From Chlorella sorokiniana (Eukaryota > Chlorophyta > Trebouxiophyceae > Chlorellales > Chlorellaceae): a stretch of DNA of 64,000 nucleotides. Where the stretch lies: the NCBI GenBank assembly GCA_025917655.1, contig CP084613.1, positions 2,110,001-2,174,000 of the forward strand, written 5' to 3'. The notes under the pieces were generated by a model that was not told where the DNA came from, searched no databases, and saw nothing but the letters and a program-made list of their open reading frames with translations. Below, piece after piece: positions 1-9,568 of the stretch. Both the position numbers and the translations under genes were made by a program. The first letter of the stretch is position 1; the number at the start of each line of letters is the position of its first letter.

Positions 1-1149
1 ACCCTCATCGGCGACGCGTACCTGCAGCCCAACCCTGACAATCTGATCAAGCTCACCGATGTGCTCTACATGCCCGACGCCGCCGACAACCTCCTGTCCG
101 TCAACCGAGCTACCCAGAAGGGCATCAGCTTCTCCTTCGACCGCACCGGCTGCCAGATCTCCATGGGCAACCACATGATTGCCTACGGCTACACCGACGC
201 CACCAGCAACACCTACCACCTGGCCAGCCGCTGCCTCGAGCCAGGCTCCGCCGCCTACGCCCTCACCATCGCCTACGCTGCACGCGCCGACACACCCAAC
301 CTGTGGCACCGCCGCCTCGGCCACCTCGGCTACGACAACCTGGCCAAGCTCACCACCATGGCCACCGGCATCAGCATCGACCCCTCCGACTTCAAAGCCA
401 CCAGCGCAGACACCTGCGACGCCTGCACCCTGGGCAAGCAACATCGCCAACCGTTCAACGCCTCCACCTCCTTCACCCACAAGCCTCTGGAGCTGCTGCA
501 CACCGACCTCTGCGGTCCCATGCCAGTCCCCTCCCACGGTGGCAGCCTGTACTTCATGACCATCCTGGATGACTACACTGGCTACATGTCCAAGCCCACC
601 ACCTCCCACTTGACTGCAGCCAAGCATGTGCTGCGCTACCTCGCTGGTACCCCTGACTACGGCATCATCTTCAGCCCGTCCAACGCTACCCTCGACGCCT
701 ACTGCGACGCCAACCATGCTGGCGACATCGACACCCGCCGCTCCACCACCGGCTACGTCTTCACCTTCAAGAACGGCGCCATCACCTGGAGCTCACGCCT
801 GCAACCAACCGTCGCCGCATCTACTACAGAAGCTGAGTACATGGCAGCCGCCTCCGCCGTCAAGGAAGCACTGTGGCTGCGCAAGCTCTTCGCTGACCTG
901 GACCTGCACATCGCCTGCATCGACATCAAGTCAGACAGCCAATCAGCCATTCACATGCTGAAGAATCCAGTCATCTCCCTTCGCTCCAAGCACATCGACA
1001 TCATCCACCACTTTGCACGCGAGCGCGTCATCCGTGGCGAAGTCAACTTCAGCTACATCCCCACCGATGCCATGGTTGCTGACATCCTGACCAAGCCCGT
1101 GCCCACCAACAAGTTCAAGTACTGCCGCGCAGCTATGGGCATCGCCTGA
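1..1149 (+). mobile_element. Ty1/copia retrotransposon remnant (copia-2), pol region
   Basis: The plus strand encodes parts of a copia polyprotein. The integrase N-terminal HHCC zinc-binding region is visible (LWHRRLGHLGYDNL, then CDACTLGKQH), as is the start of the integrase core (LLHTDLCGPM). The C-terminal RNase H region follows (YCDANHAGDIDTRRSTTGYV). The copy is broken and incomplete, and its left part lies outside the window. The RNase H part is clearly related to that of the copia-1 element on the other strand. A purine-rich stretch ending at 1178 and an LTR-like start at 1179 follow the stop codon at 1147-1149, as expected at the 3' end of such an element. Confidence 0.92.
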
Positions 1150-1178
1150 GTGCAGCGGCTGTGCAGCCTGCGTGGGAG

Positions 1179-1532
1179 TGTTGAGATGTGGCTGAGCCAC
1201 ATGTCCAGCCTGCACACCCGCAGCACATCTCCCCAGCTGCCACGTGGCAGGCGCTGCTGACGTGGACACCCTTTCGTCATGCATGAGCCCAACTTAGCTA
1301 ATATGCTCAGACACCCTTCGATTATGCTTTCCCACTTTATTCTAAGTTGATTGACCCCAATGCCATGCATTTCTGTGCACCTGAGCCCCGCCGTCATGCC
1401 ACTACCACAAACACTACCCCGCATATGCCGGAATAATGCCAATAGTAGCATTGTGCTGCTCCAGCCTATTTAGCGCCATTCTGCGCCCTCTTTCATACTC
1501 TTGCGCTCTTTGTAACTACCTCCATCCAATAC
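1179..1532 (+). repeat. LTR of copia-2, incomplete
   Basis: The segment begins TGTTGAG directly after a polypurine-like tract and follows the pol end, so it is read as the 3' LTR. Positions about 1333-1532 match a diverged second copy at 14127-14321. It runs into an unrelated inverted LINE segment at about 1533, so its far end is missing here. Confidence 0.65.
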
Positions 1533-1780
1533 TGCAGGCGTGGAGGGGGCAAGGGACCAAGGCAGGACGCAGGGGCAATTGCAGGCACCCGAGACGCAGA
1601 AGGGCCCTCCACTGGTGCGGCCACCGGGTGGGACAGGCTGAAACGCAACCGCATAGCACCCGCCTCCACAACACAAAGCGCGCCCCTGTGGGTCCACCGC
1701 GCTTTGAACTGGCCCATACGGAGGGAGGTGTCGCGGCCACGGAACCACTCAGCATAGGTGCCATCCAGCCGGCGCATGTT
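1533..1780 (-). mobile_element. Inverted fragment of a LINE-C-type 3' region
   Basis: This 248-bp stretch is the reverse complement of about 8100-8347 in LINE-C, nearly base for base. That includes the end of the LINE-C ORF2 reading (on the minus strand here) and the start of its 3' UTR. It abuts LINE-A sequence after a few filler bases (1781-1783). It may be a separate truncated insertion or a product of rearrangement. Confidence 0.75.
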
Positions 1781-1783
1781 GTG

Positions 1784-2012
1784 ATGGGGTTGAGCTGCCC
1801 ACCCTGCGTGGTCACAGAGTCCCAGCGTTGTTGTATGCTGACGACTTGCTGCTCGTGTCCGTGACGGCAGCTGGGCTCCAAGCACAGCTGGGGGTGCTGG
1901 AGCGGTACTGTGAGCGTTGGGGCCTGACCGTTAATGTTGAGAAGACCAAGGTGGTGGTCTTCCCCGCCTCTTCTCGCATGGCGACGAGGCCAGCACCACG
2001 CCTCACGTACCG
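1784..2012 (+). mobile_element. LINE-A, left piece (reverse transcriptase fragment)
   Basis: The sequence is nearly identical to LINE-B 5724-5944. It encodes the RT catalytic motif LLYADDLLLVS and the following NVEKTKVVVF block (1828-2012). It stops exactly at the copia-1 insertion point. The element resumes at 12488, where the sequence continues as in uninterrupted LINE-B. The 5' part of the element is absent, so this is a 5'-truncated LINE. Confidence 0.9.
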
Positions 2013-2527
2013 TGTTGAGATGAAGGCGCTCAAGTAGGGCTGGAGGTTACAAGAGGAGGCTGCCCATGAGAAAAGCTGAAAGAAAAGGATGGAATGGTTC
2101 CGAATGGGGCGAGAGGCCTATTAAGTAGGCCGCCAGGTAGAAAGTCAAAGCATGCACAGCACTATTTGGTGAGCCCCTAGTGAGCCCCTACACAGGGATT
2201 AGGTAAGCCTCTGGTGAGCCCCTACACCAGGATTAGGTGAGCTTTGGAAGCTTCTGGAAGGAAGGCTGTAGAAGCTTCGAGAAGGTTCGAGAAGCTTCTA
2301 GAAGCGGATGCACAGAAGTGTGTAGAAGCTTCCGGAAGGATCTGGAAGTTTCTGGAAGCTTGTAAAGGAACGCACGGGGAAGCTTCTAGAATGTTCCAGA
2401 AGGATCGCTGGATGGAAGGCAGGCAAGTAGCGGACTAAACAATCTCTCGTAACGCCTGCCAGCTGGCGGCTTTGGCAGATGTGCGGCGGGTGTGCAGACT
2501 GGACACGTGGCACCGCCACACTTAACA
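2013..2527 (-). repeat. copia-1 LTR, 3' copy in element orientation
   Basis: This 515-bp repeat matches 11638-12117 plus 12452-12487. In plus orientation it starts TGTTGAGATG and ends CTTAACA. The element side (2528 on) begins CTCCCCACGCAGG, the complement of a polypurine tract. Reading along the minus strand, it holds a heat-shock-element array, then a short palindrome containing CTTAATAG (2116-2132) where a TATA box would be expected, then the R/U5 part. Confidence 0.93.
2247..2401. promoter_or_regulatory. Heat-shock-element array in copia-1 LTR (left copy)
   Basis: Alternating GAA and TTC half-sites are spaced exactly 5 bp apart. 2271-2303 holds seven perfect units in phase. 2379-2401 holds five perfect units. 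2247-2259, 2325-2337 and 2345-2357 hold three each. This matches the binding consensus of trimeric heat shock factor (alternating nGAAn). The array lies upstream of the presumed LTR transcription start in element orientation. Heat-induced transcription is an inference. Confidence 0.85.
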
Positions 2528-2557
2528 CTCCCCACGCAGGCTGTACAGCCGCTGCAC

Positions 2558-4371
2558 TCAGGTGATGCCCATAGCCGTGCGGCAGTACTCGAACTTGGTG
2601 CTGGGCACGGGCTTGGTCAGGATGTCAGCAATCATGGCGTCTGTGGGAATGTAGTTGAAGTTGACTTCACCACGGGTGGCGCGCTCGCGGGCAAAGTGGT
2701 GAATGACGTCGATGTGCTTGGAGCGGAGCGAGACGACTGGATTCTTCAGCATGTGGATGGCCGATTGGCTGTCTGACTTGATGTCGATGCAGGTGATGTG
2801 CAGGTCCAGATCATAGAAGAGCTTGCGTAGCCACAGTGCTTCCTTGACGGCGGAGGCGGCTGCCATGTACTCGGCTTCAGTTGTCGAGGCTGCAACTGTT
2901 GGCTGGAGTCGGCTTGACCAGCTGATAGCTCCACCGCTGAGGGTGAAAACATAGCCGGTGGTTGAGCGACGTGTGTCCAAGTCGCCTGCGTAGTCTGCAT
3001 CGCAGTATGCTTCCAGTCTGAAGTCCGACTGTCCAAAGGTGAGCGCATAGTTTGCTGTTCCTGAGATGTAGCGCAAAACTCCTTTGGCTGCTTTCCAATG
3101 CGCTGTTGTCGGATTCGCCATGTGTCTAGCCAGTGCTCCCACGGCTTGAGAGATGTCTGGTCTGGTGCAGACCGATAGATACATGAGGCTCCCAATCAGC
3201 TGACTGTAGCCGTATGTGCTGGTGTCCAATGCTTCGCCGGTCTTGGTCAGCTTGGTCGCTGTGCTGAGCGGCACAGTCTGGGTCTTGCATTCCTTCATGT
3301 TGTGCTTCTCCAGCAGATCACTGATGAGTCTGCTCTGCGCCAGACTGATGGTGCGTTTGTCTCTGTCTCTGTGAATGTCCATTCCAAGAAAACAGGTTGC
3401 CTCTCCCATGTCTCGTGCTTCAAACGCCGAGAGTATCTTGGCTTTTGCTTCGTTCACTGAGCTGAGGTCTCGTGCGATGATCAGGATGTCATCCACGTAG
3501 GTGAGCAGATAGACAGGGTCTTCTGCCTTCTTGATGAAGAGAGCTGGATCGGCCGCTGATGAGATGTAGTTTTGGGCCTCCAGTTCTTCCTTCAGCTTGG
3601 TATGCCAGGCTCTTGGAGCTTGCTTCAGTCCATAAAGTGACTTGTGTAGGTGGCATGCCGTACTGGAATCGCCGTTGCTGTAGCCGGGTGGCTGCTCGAT
3701 CCATACATCCTCATCAAGCTCTCCATTCAAGAATGCGGTCTTGATGTCGAGCTGGTGAATCTCCAGGTCTTCGGATGCTGCTAGCGCCAGTAGTGTGCGC
3801 AGGGTGGTGTACTTGCTAACAGGTGCAAAGACTTCATCGTAGTCTATGCCCTCCTTCTGGCGAAATCCCTTGGCCACTAGGCGTGCCTTGTAGCGCTCGA
3901 TGTTGCCCGATGCATCTCTCTTGAGCTTGAACACCCACTTGACCGGAATGGGTGTGATACCGGTTGGTATCTTCTCCAGAGTCCAGGTGTTGTTTGCCAG
4001 CAGAGATTCCATCTCTTCATCAGCTGCTTGCTGCCAGAGCTCTGCTTGCTCTGATTCCAGTGCTTCTTCTAGGTCGGCCGGCTCCTTGATGATGGCTGCG
4101 TGTGCTGCAGCTAGGTTTCGCTTTCGTCCGGTGATTTGGTAGCCTTCTTCCCTCCATACTGATGCTGGGACGTCTGTTCCTGACCGTTTCGGCCGCTTCC
4201 CAGGTGCTGGTGGTGTACGCCGGTTGCTGTCATCTGTCTGTGTTGGCTCGGTCTCCATGGGCTGATCGTCAGACTGATCTTCTCCCACGGAATCTTGGTT
4301 TTCTTCATCATCTGAAGTGACAGCATCTGCTTCGGGCTCGCGATTGATGGTCCTGTTGTTCTCCATGAACG
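2558..4371 (-). mobile_element. copia-1 pol: reverse transcriptase and RNase H
   Basis: On the minus strand this part of the copia polyprotein shows the copia RT entry block (YKARLVAKGF, DYDEVFAPVS), the RT motif IHQLDIKTAFLNGEL, the catalytic YVDDILI, and the RNase H region (EAYCDADYAGDLDTRR, WLRKLF, SKHID). It ends at the stop codon just inside the left LTR. The upstream part of the polyprotein is separated from it by LINE-B. Confidence 0.93.
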
Positions 4372-5132
4372 ACCCTGTGGCGCCCACTTGGGACCCCGCC
4401 AAAGCGGAGGAGTGGCAAGCCCTCCTGCAGTCTGACGCTGTTCAGGCACGCTTGGCCGAGGTCGTTAGCGCCGCGGCCACTGTGTCTGACAGCGAGGGCC
4501 TGCAAGGCGTCATTGCAAACCTGCGCTCGGTCGTGGGTCAGTCGTTGGCGGAGGTGATGCCGCAGGATGAACGCTCCACTCGGGGCCAGGGGCCGCCGCC
4601 GCGCCAGCCGTGTAGAGGTTCGCCGTCAGGTTAACAGGGCACGCCGCGAGGTGCAGCGCCAACTGCGCTCCGCGGGCCCTGAGTCTCACGCCTATCGTCA
4701 GGCAGCCAAGGAGTACCGTCGCCTTGCTGCCCGCATGAAGCGTGAGCTGCGGCGAACAAAAGGGGCTTTGGCTGTCAAGCTTGCCAATGCGGACATGGCA
4801 GCTTTCTGGCGGAAAGTTTGGAGGCCGTTGGGCCGCATGGGTCACCCGACCACACCTGCCATTACGCCTCGCCAGTGGTACGACTACTTCAAGGGGTTGT
4901 TGGCACAACCCCTTGCCCCTTTGCCTTCCCATGAGAGCTCTGGCCACACTCAACCCTTACCCGCAAACAACCCACCCACCCATTCGCAACCGAATGAGGT
5001 CAGCACTGCGCCCCAGTCCTTTGATGGGCCCTTCACCGCAGCTGAGGTGCGAGCTGCCGTTCCCCGCCTCAAACGGCGAGCCGCCGTGACAGGCTTTGAG
5101 CAGGTTGACATCCTGAAGGGGGATGTGACGCA

Positions 5133-5942
5133 TTGGCTCCAGCCATAGCAGCTGTCTTCAATGCCTGCCGTCGCCTTGGCACCATGTCGGTCCTTGCTGT
5201 GAGTGCTATCACTCCCATACTCAAGGCCGGTGATCCGTTGGAGCCTGGCAACTACAGGGGCATTGCAGTTGGCACGTTGCTGGCAAAGCTGTATGCCGTC
5301 TTGGTGAACAAGAGGGTCACGAGCTGGGCGGAGGGGGCAGGCCTGAGAGCTGCAGGCCAAGCAGGGTTCCGGAAGGACCACCGGACCGCTGACCAGATTT
5401 TCGTGTTGCGCACGCTGATTGAATCCGCTCGGGCACGGGGTGCTCCCTTGTTCACTTGCTTTGTGGATTTCAAGAAAGCGTACGACTTGGTGGATAGGAG
5501 GTTGCTCTGGGACAAGCTTGCGCGCCGTGGGATGCCCACGGCGTTGCTTGATGCGGTGAAGGCATTGTACGGGGATGTGCCCATGTGTGTCCGCACGCAC
5601 GAGGGCCTCACTCCTTTGTTCCAATCCTCCATTGGCGTCAAGCAAGGGTGCCCGCTGAGCCCCACTTTGTTTGGCTTGTTTCTAGACGACCTTGAGCAGT
5701 GGGTGGTGGGTGCAGACGGGGTTGGGCTGCCCACCCTGCGTGGTCACAGGGTCCCACCGTTGTTGTATGCTGACGACTTGCTGCTCGTGTCCGTGACGGC
5801 AGCAGGGCTCCAAGCACAGCTGGGGGTGCTGGAGCGGTACTGTGAGCGTTGGGGCCTGACCGTTAATGTTGAGAAGACCAAGGTGGTGGTCTTCCCCGCC
5901 TCTTCTCGCGTGGCGGCAAGGCCAGCACCACGCCTCACGTAC
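5133..5942 (+). pseudogene. LINE-B reverse transcriptase core
   Basis: One open frame carries all the RT blocks in order. They are NYRGIAVGTLLAKLY, QAGFRKDHRTADQIF, the motif-A block FVDFKKAYDLVDR, the motif-B block KQGCPLSPTLF, the catalytic LLYADDLLL, and motif D NVEKTKVVVF. The catalytic aspartates are present. Upstream and downstream coding lies in other frames, so the complete ORF2 product would not be made from this copy. Family placement within the L1-like or related LINE clades would need a phylogeny. Confidence 0.88.
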
Positions 5943-7419
5943 CGGGGAGCGGCTGGCCACCGCCCTCCTTTAGGTACCTTGGGGTGGAGGTACATCAGCT
6001 ACACGCGTTTGGGCCCTTTGCCTGCGCAGAGTTGGGCAGGGCGGGCCTACGGGCCTTGCACGCCATGCGGCGCAAGCTCTCACACATTGGCACGTCTGAC
6101 TTTGGGTTGCAAAGGCGGCTTTTCCAGGCTTTGGTGCTGCCTGTGGTGTCGTACGGCTGCGAGGTGTGGGCGCCGCAGTTCTTGCGAGGGGGTGGGGAGA
6201 ATGCTTCCGAGCGGCTCTTGCGCTCATTTTTGCGGCACGCGATGGGGCGCCTGCCGCAAAGCACCCCCGCTCCTGTGGTGTTGGCCGAGGCAGGGTTTTA
6301 CCCCCTTGCCACTCACTGGGGCAAGCTGGTGACCCGTTTCTGGAACAGGCTGGTGGGCCTCCCAGATACGCGCGTCACCAAGTGGGCGCTCTTTGAGCAG
6401 TGAGACCTTTTGCGGGCGCACGGTGGGGCGGGTGGGGTGGCCCGCCAGCCGTGGGGGACCCAGGTTGTAGGTTACCTTCGCAGCCTGGGGTTGGGTCCCC
6501 TTGATGGTGGGGAGCCCTGCCAGGTCGATGTTGGCGAGGCGTGCAGCCTCGCTGACGAGGCCTACGTCGAGGGCGTCCTGCAGGGAGCACCATCCCAGCC
6601 CAAAGTGCAGTTTTACTGCGCTAGTGTGAGGGGGGCTCACGCGTGATACCTACTGCCGTCGCCCGCAACCGTACCTGACCGAGGTTGACAGCCGTGTGCG
6701 CATGGCCAGCCTGGCCAGGCTCCGCACGGGCTGTCATTGGTTGCGGGTGGAGACTGGGCGGCGTGAGGGGTTGGACAGGCCCAGCCGGATTTGCCCCCAC
6801 TGCTCGATGGGTGTTGTGGAGGACGAGCATCACATGGTGTTTGACTGCTCGAAGTATGCCCGCCTGCGAGCCGATTACAGCGAGTCCCTTTTTGGGGTCG
6901 GTCAGGGTCCGCCCAGCGGTCCGTTGGCGGGGCAGGGAACCTTGGCACAGTTCCTTGCGCAGGATCCGGTGGCGGTGGCTAGCTTTGTGCACCGCTGCTA
7001 CCGTCTGTCGTTAGCTGGAGACGGCACCCACAGCAACGATTCTGCCCCAGCCCCACCGCGAGGCGGCCCCGGCTTGAGTGGGCCCACGTCGCCGTTCTCG
7101 CGGCCCCTACCAGCCCGTGCCCGGCTTGCGTTGGATTCTTCCTTGCCTTTTCTGACTCTTTCACAGTTTTTCCTTGCTCTGCATCCTTGTCATCATGCTT
7201 TGCGTGCATGCTTGCTTGCCATCCCGTGTGCTTGCTGCGTCTTGCATCTTCACCTCGGCGCGATGGGGGTGCGCGGGCCCGGGCTTTGACTCCCGTGCGC
7301 TGCTGGCCTGATGAGTTCCCGGTTTCGAGGGCCAGCCCGTTCCTGTCTGCTGCCTTCGGCTGCAGCAGGGGTGGGCCCATTTGCGTCTGAGTTGCATGGG
7401 CCCTATGCCCCGTCCGCGA

Positions 7420-7436
7420 GGGACAGTGATTGTCCC
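7420..7436 (+). other. Stem-loop near the LINE-B 3' end
   Basis: GGGACA-GTGAT-TGTCCC forms a perfect 6-bp stem with a 5-nt loop, about 40 nt before the end of the element. The same hairpin recurs in the other 3' ends of this family (LINE-E, LINE-D, the 14031 unit; one base differs in the LINE-A tail). In several LINE families a 3' stem-loop followed by short repeats is what the element's RT recognises. That role is inferred here. Confidence 0.6.
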
Positions 7437-7478
7437 GAAGGCAGACGTTAAACACGTGTAACATAACATAACATAACG

Positions 7479-7629
7479 TCACATCACGACTGATGATGAT
7501 GCGCCCGTCGTCCAGGAGAATCTTGTAGCCTTTGGTGCCAGGTGGATAGCCGATGAATCTGCCAGGCTCGCTTGTGCGGTCCAGCTTGTTCGAAGCTGCT
7601 TTGGAGTGACGGCATAGGCCCGTGCTCCA
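7479..7629 (-). mobile_element. copia-1 pol segment between LINE-B and LINE-C
   Basis: The minus strand reads the conserved copia block downstream of integrase (SEPGRFIGYPPGTKGYKI, then DDGRIIISRDV). It fits between the integrase part (from 9569 on) and the RT part (up to 4371), which confirms that LINE-B and LINE-C are two separate insertions in one copia element. Positions 7608-7629 are one copy of the LINE-C target duplication. Confidence 0.9.
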
Positions 7630-9512
7630 CTGCTGCCGCACGGTGATTGTGCGGCAGCAGCGGATCCGCCCCTTGATGGGCTGACCCATGCATTCTTGCT
7701 CTGCCCCGCCGTGGCCGCTGCTGCCGAGTGGGTCTGTCGTGTCTTTGCGGCTGTCTCGGGTGTGCGCCCTCCTCCCCTCTGTCCCCGTGTCTTTCTTGCA
7801 GATGAGCATGCCACTTGGGCCCCACCCGCCCGTCTTCGCCACGTATGGGCACACCTGCGTTTGCGTTTGCGTCTGAGTTGCATGGGCCCTATGCCCCGTC
7901 CGCGAGGGACAGTGATTGTCCCGAAGGCAGACGTTAAACACGTGTAACATAACCTGCGCACCGCTTACCTCTACGCTGTGTGGCAGATGCGCGGCCGGCG
8001 AACTCTTGCGGGCCAGCCCATCTCGCCGGCCAGCGTGTGCGGTGCCACGGTAGCAGCGGTGCTGGCTGCCATCAAGCGGGACTGGGCGCGGGCCACGCAC
8101 AACATGCGCCGGCTGGATGGGACCTATGCTGAGTGGTTCCGTGGCCGCGACACCTCCCTCCGTATGGGCCAGTTCAAAGCGCGGTGGACCCACAGGGGCG
8201 CGCTTTGTGTTGTGGAGGCGGGTGCTATGCGGTTGCGCTTCAGCCTGTCCCACCCGGTGGCCGCACCAGTGGAGGGCCCTTCTGCGTCTCGGGTGCCTGC
8301 AATTGCCCCTGCGTCCTGCCTTGGTCCCTTGCCCCCTCCACGCCTGCAGCTCTCCCTTGCCTCCGCTCGCCCTGGTGGAGCCTCACCTGCGGCTCTCCCT
8401 CCTGCGGGGCCGCTGCTGAGTATGGAGCGTGAAGGCGGGGCAGCCCCTTCAAGCGGCGGGGCAGCAATGGCACGGGCTGCACCACGCGCGGGCGTCGGTT
8501 AACTCTCCGCCCTGCCCTTTTCTGGCTGGGGCCCTCCTCTTCTTTGCGGGGCGCTTTCCCACGGCCTCAGCGGCCTTCTTGTTATTTTTATACTCGACCG
8601 TGCTGCTTCCACTCCCTTTTGGGCCATGCGATACAGCCTGACTTCTGTTCATCTTTACATGCGCGCTGCTGGGGCTCCTTCCATTCTTGCAGGCGGCGGC
8701 AGTTGGGCGGCCGGCAGCGGCAGCGGCGATGGCGGCAAGTGCGTGTGTAGTGGCGCGGCGGGTGATGGGCGTTCGCCACCGTGTGTGGCAACGTGCCGGC
8801 GGGGGTCCGCCGCCCCCCGCCCGGCTTGCCTTGCGGCACCCGCGCCGCCCGGTCCTAGCGGGCCGGCAGGCACACCTGCGGAGCGCGTACATGCCCTTGC
8901 TGTCGGTAGTCGTGTGCCCGCCAGCCCTCGGCTTGCCCCGTCCTTGCTCTTTGCATCCATTGGCTGTCGGTTCCCCAGCGCTCGGCTCCTGCGTTGGCTT
9001 GTCCCTGTTCCCATGGCTCCCTCCAGCACGCTTCCACACTCGATTTCCTCGCCCCTTTCTGAGTGGCTTGCACCTTCCCTTTCCATGGCTCCCCTCCTTT
9101 TCTTAGCCTGCCCCCTCCTGGACGCCCCCTTCTCCCTGTCCCAGTGCGCCCCCTTTTTTTTTTGTCTTGGCCTGGTTGCCTTTGCGTCTCTTCCGTGGTG
9201 GGTTGCTCCATCCTCGCCTCGGGTCTTTCAGTTCTTTGCCTTGCCCTGTTGTGCCGCTGCCTGCCCCAGTCTGGCGGTTGCCGGGATCTCGCGTTTCATC
9301 TGCTTTCACAGCGACATACCGAACACACATACACACACAAAACAAAAGAAAAAAAAAAAATCTGCGTACCACCCCCCGTGACTGCATGCCCCATCTTGCT
9401 GTCACATGCGCGTTCGCGCTGCTGTTTGGCTGCCTCATCGGTCATGATGCTTCGTGGCTTCGGCCTACCTACGCTTCTTGAGATCCCCCACGTCTCAAGT
9501 GTAAGAGCACCC

Positions 9513-9546
<34 letters not shown>
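7630..9546 (+). mobile_element. LINE-C, poly(A)-tailed Zepp-like LINE, 5'-truncated
   Basis: The element ends in an A-run at 9514-9546 and is bounded by a perfect 22-bp target duplication (7608-7629 and 9547-9568). The start encodes the C-terminal part of an L1-like ORF2: HAFLLCPAVAAAAEWV (about 7690), then after a small insertion LRTAYLYAVWQMRGRR (from 7956) and the end of the frame near 8500. The remaining kilobase is 3' UTR with A-rich stretches. Poly(A) tail and long target duplication are typical of L1/Zepp-type elements. The first 31 bases fold into a hairpin. Zepp kinship is inferred from these features. Confidence 0.85.
7860..7951 (+). mobile_element. LINE-E: 92-bp LINE-B-family 3' end inserted in LINE-C
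   Basis: The segment is the 3'-terminal unit of the ACATA-tailed family (compare 7380-7474), inserted into the LINE-C ORF2 region. The host sequence ACCTGCG is present on both sides (7853-7859 and 7952-7958), a 7-bp target duplication. A second TTTGCG hexamer sits at its 5' end. The related uninterrupted sequence at 15541 confirms the empty site. Confidence 0.85.
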
Positions 9547-9548
<2 letters not shown>

Positions 9549-9568
9549 CGGCATAGGCCCGTGCTCCA

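Larger units (their letters stand above)
4372..7474 (+). mobile_element. LINE-B, non-LTR retrotransposon with (ACATA)n tail, inserted in copia-1
   Basis: A 3.1-kb LINE lies on the plus strand with sharp edges against copia-1 pol. AACG occurs at both edges (4368-4371 and 7475-7478) as a possible short target duplication. It starts inside coding sequence, so it is 5'-truncated and no endonuclease domain is present. Coding frames change several times: 4372-4634, 4567-5135, the RT core 5133-5942, the thumb region 5984-6403, and the C-terminal part 6696-7073, which holds a CPHC…H…C zinc knuckle (CPHCSMGVVEDEHHMVFDC). The 3' UTR ends in ACATA repeats rather than poly(A). It is nearly identical to LINE-A, so both are recent. 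Confidence 0.93.

Noticed and set aside
2116-2132. Palindrome GGCCTATTAAGTAGGCC considered as a terminator hairpin
   Set aside because: It aligns with the TATA region of the related solo LTR, so a core-promoter position fits better.
2160-2400. Regular short repeats that could suggest a CRISPR-like or satellite array
   Set aside because: The period is 5 bp with alternating GAA/TTC, there are no spacers, and the block lies inside an LTR; heat-shock elements explain it.
6979-8253. Long minus-strand open frame (424 codons) across LINE-B and LINE-C
   Set aside because: It runs antisense through LINE 3' UTRs and only in part through real copia-1 coding; it is an assembled shadow, not a gene.
9514-9546. 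A-run considered as an assembly artefact
   Set aside because: It is followed at once by an exact 22-bp copy of the sequence before the element, so it is a genuine retroposition tail, though its exact length may be unreliable.
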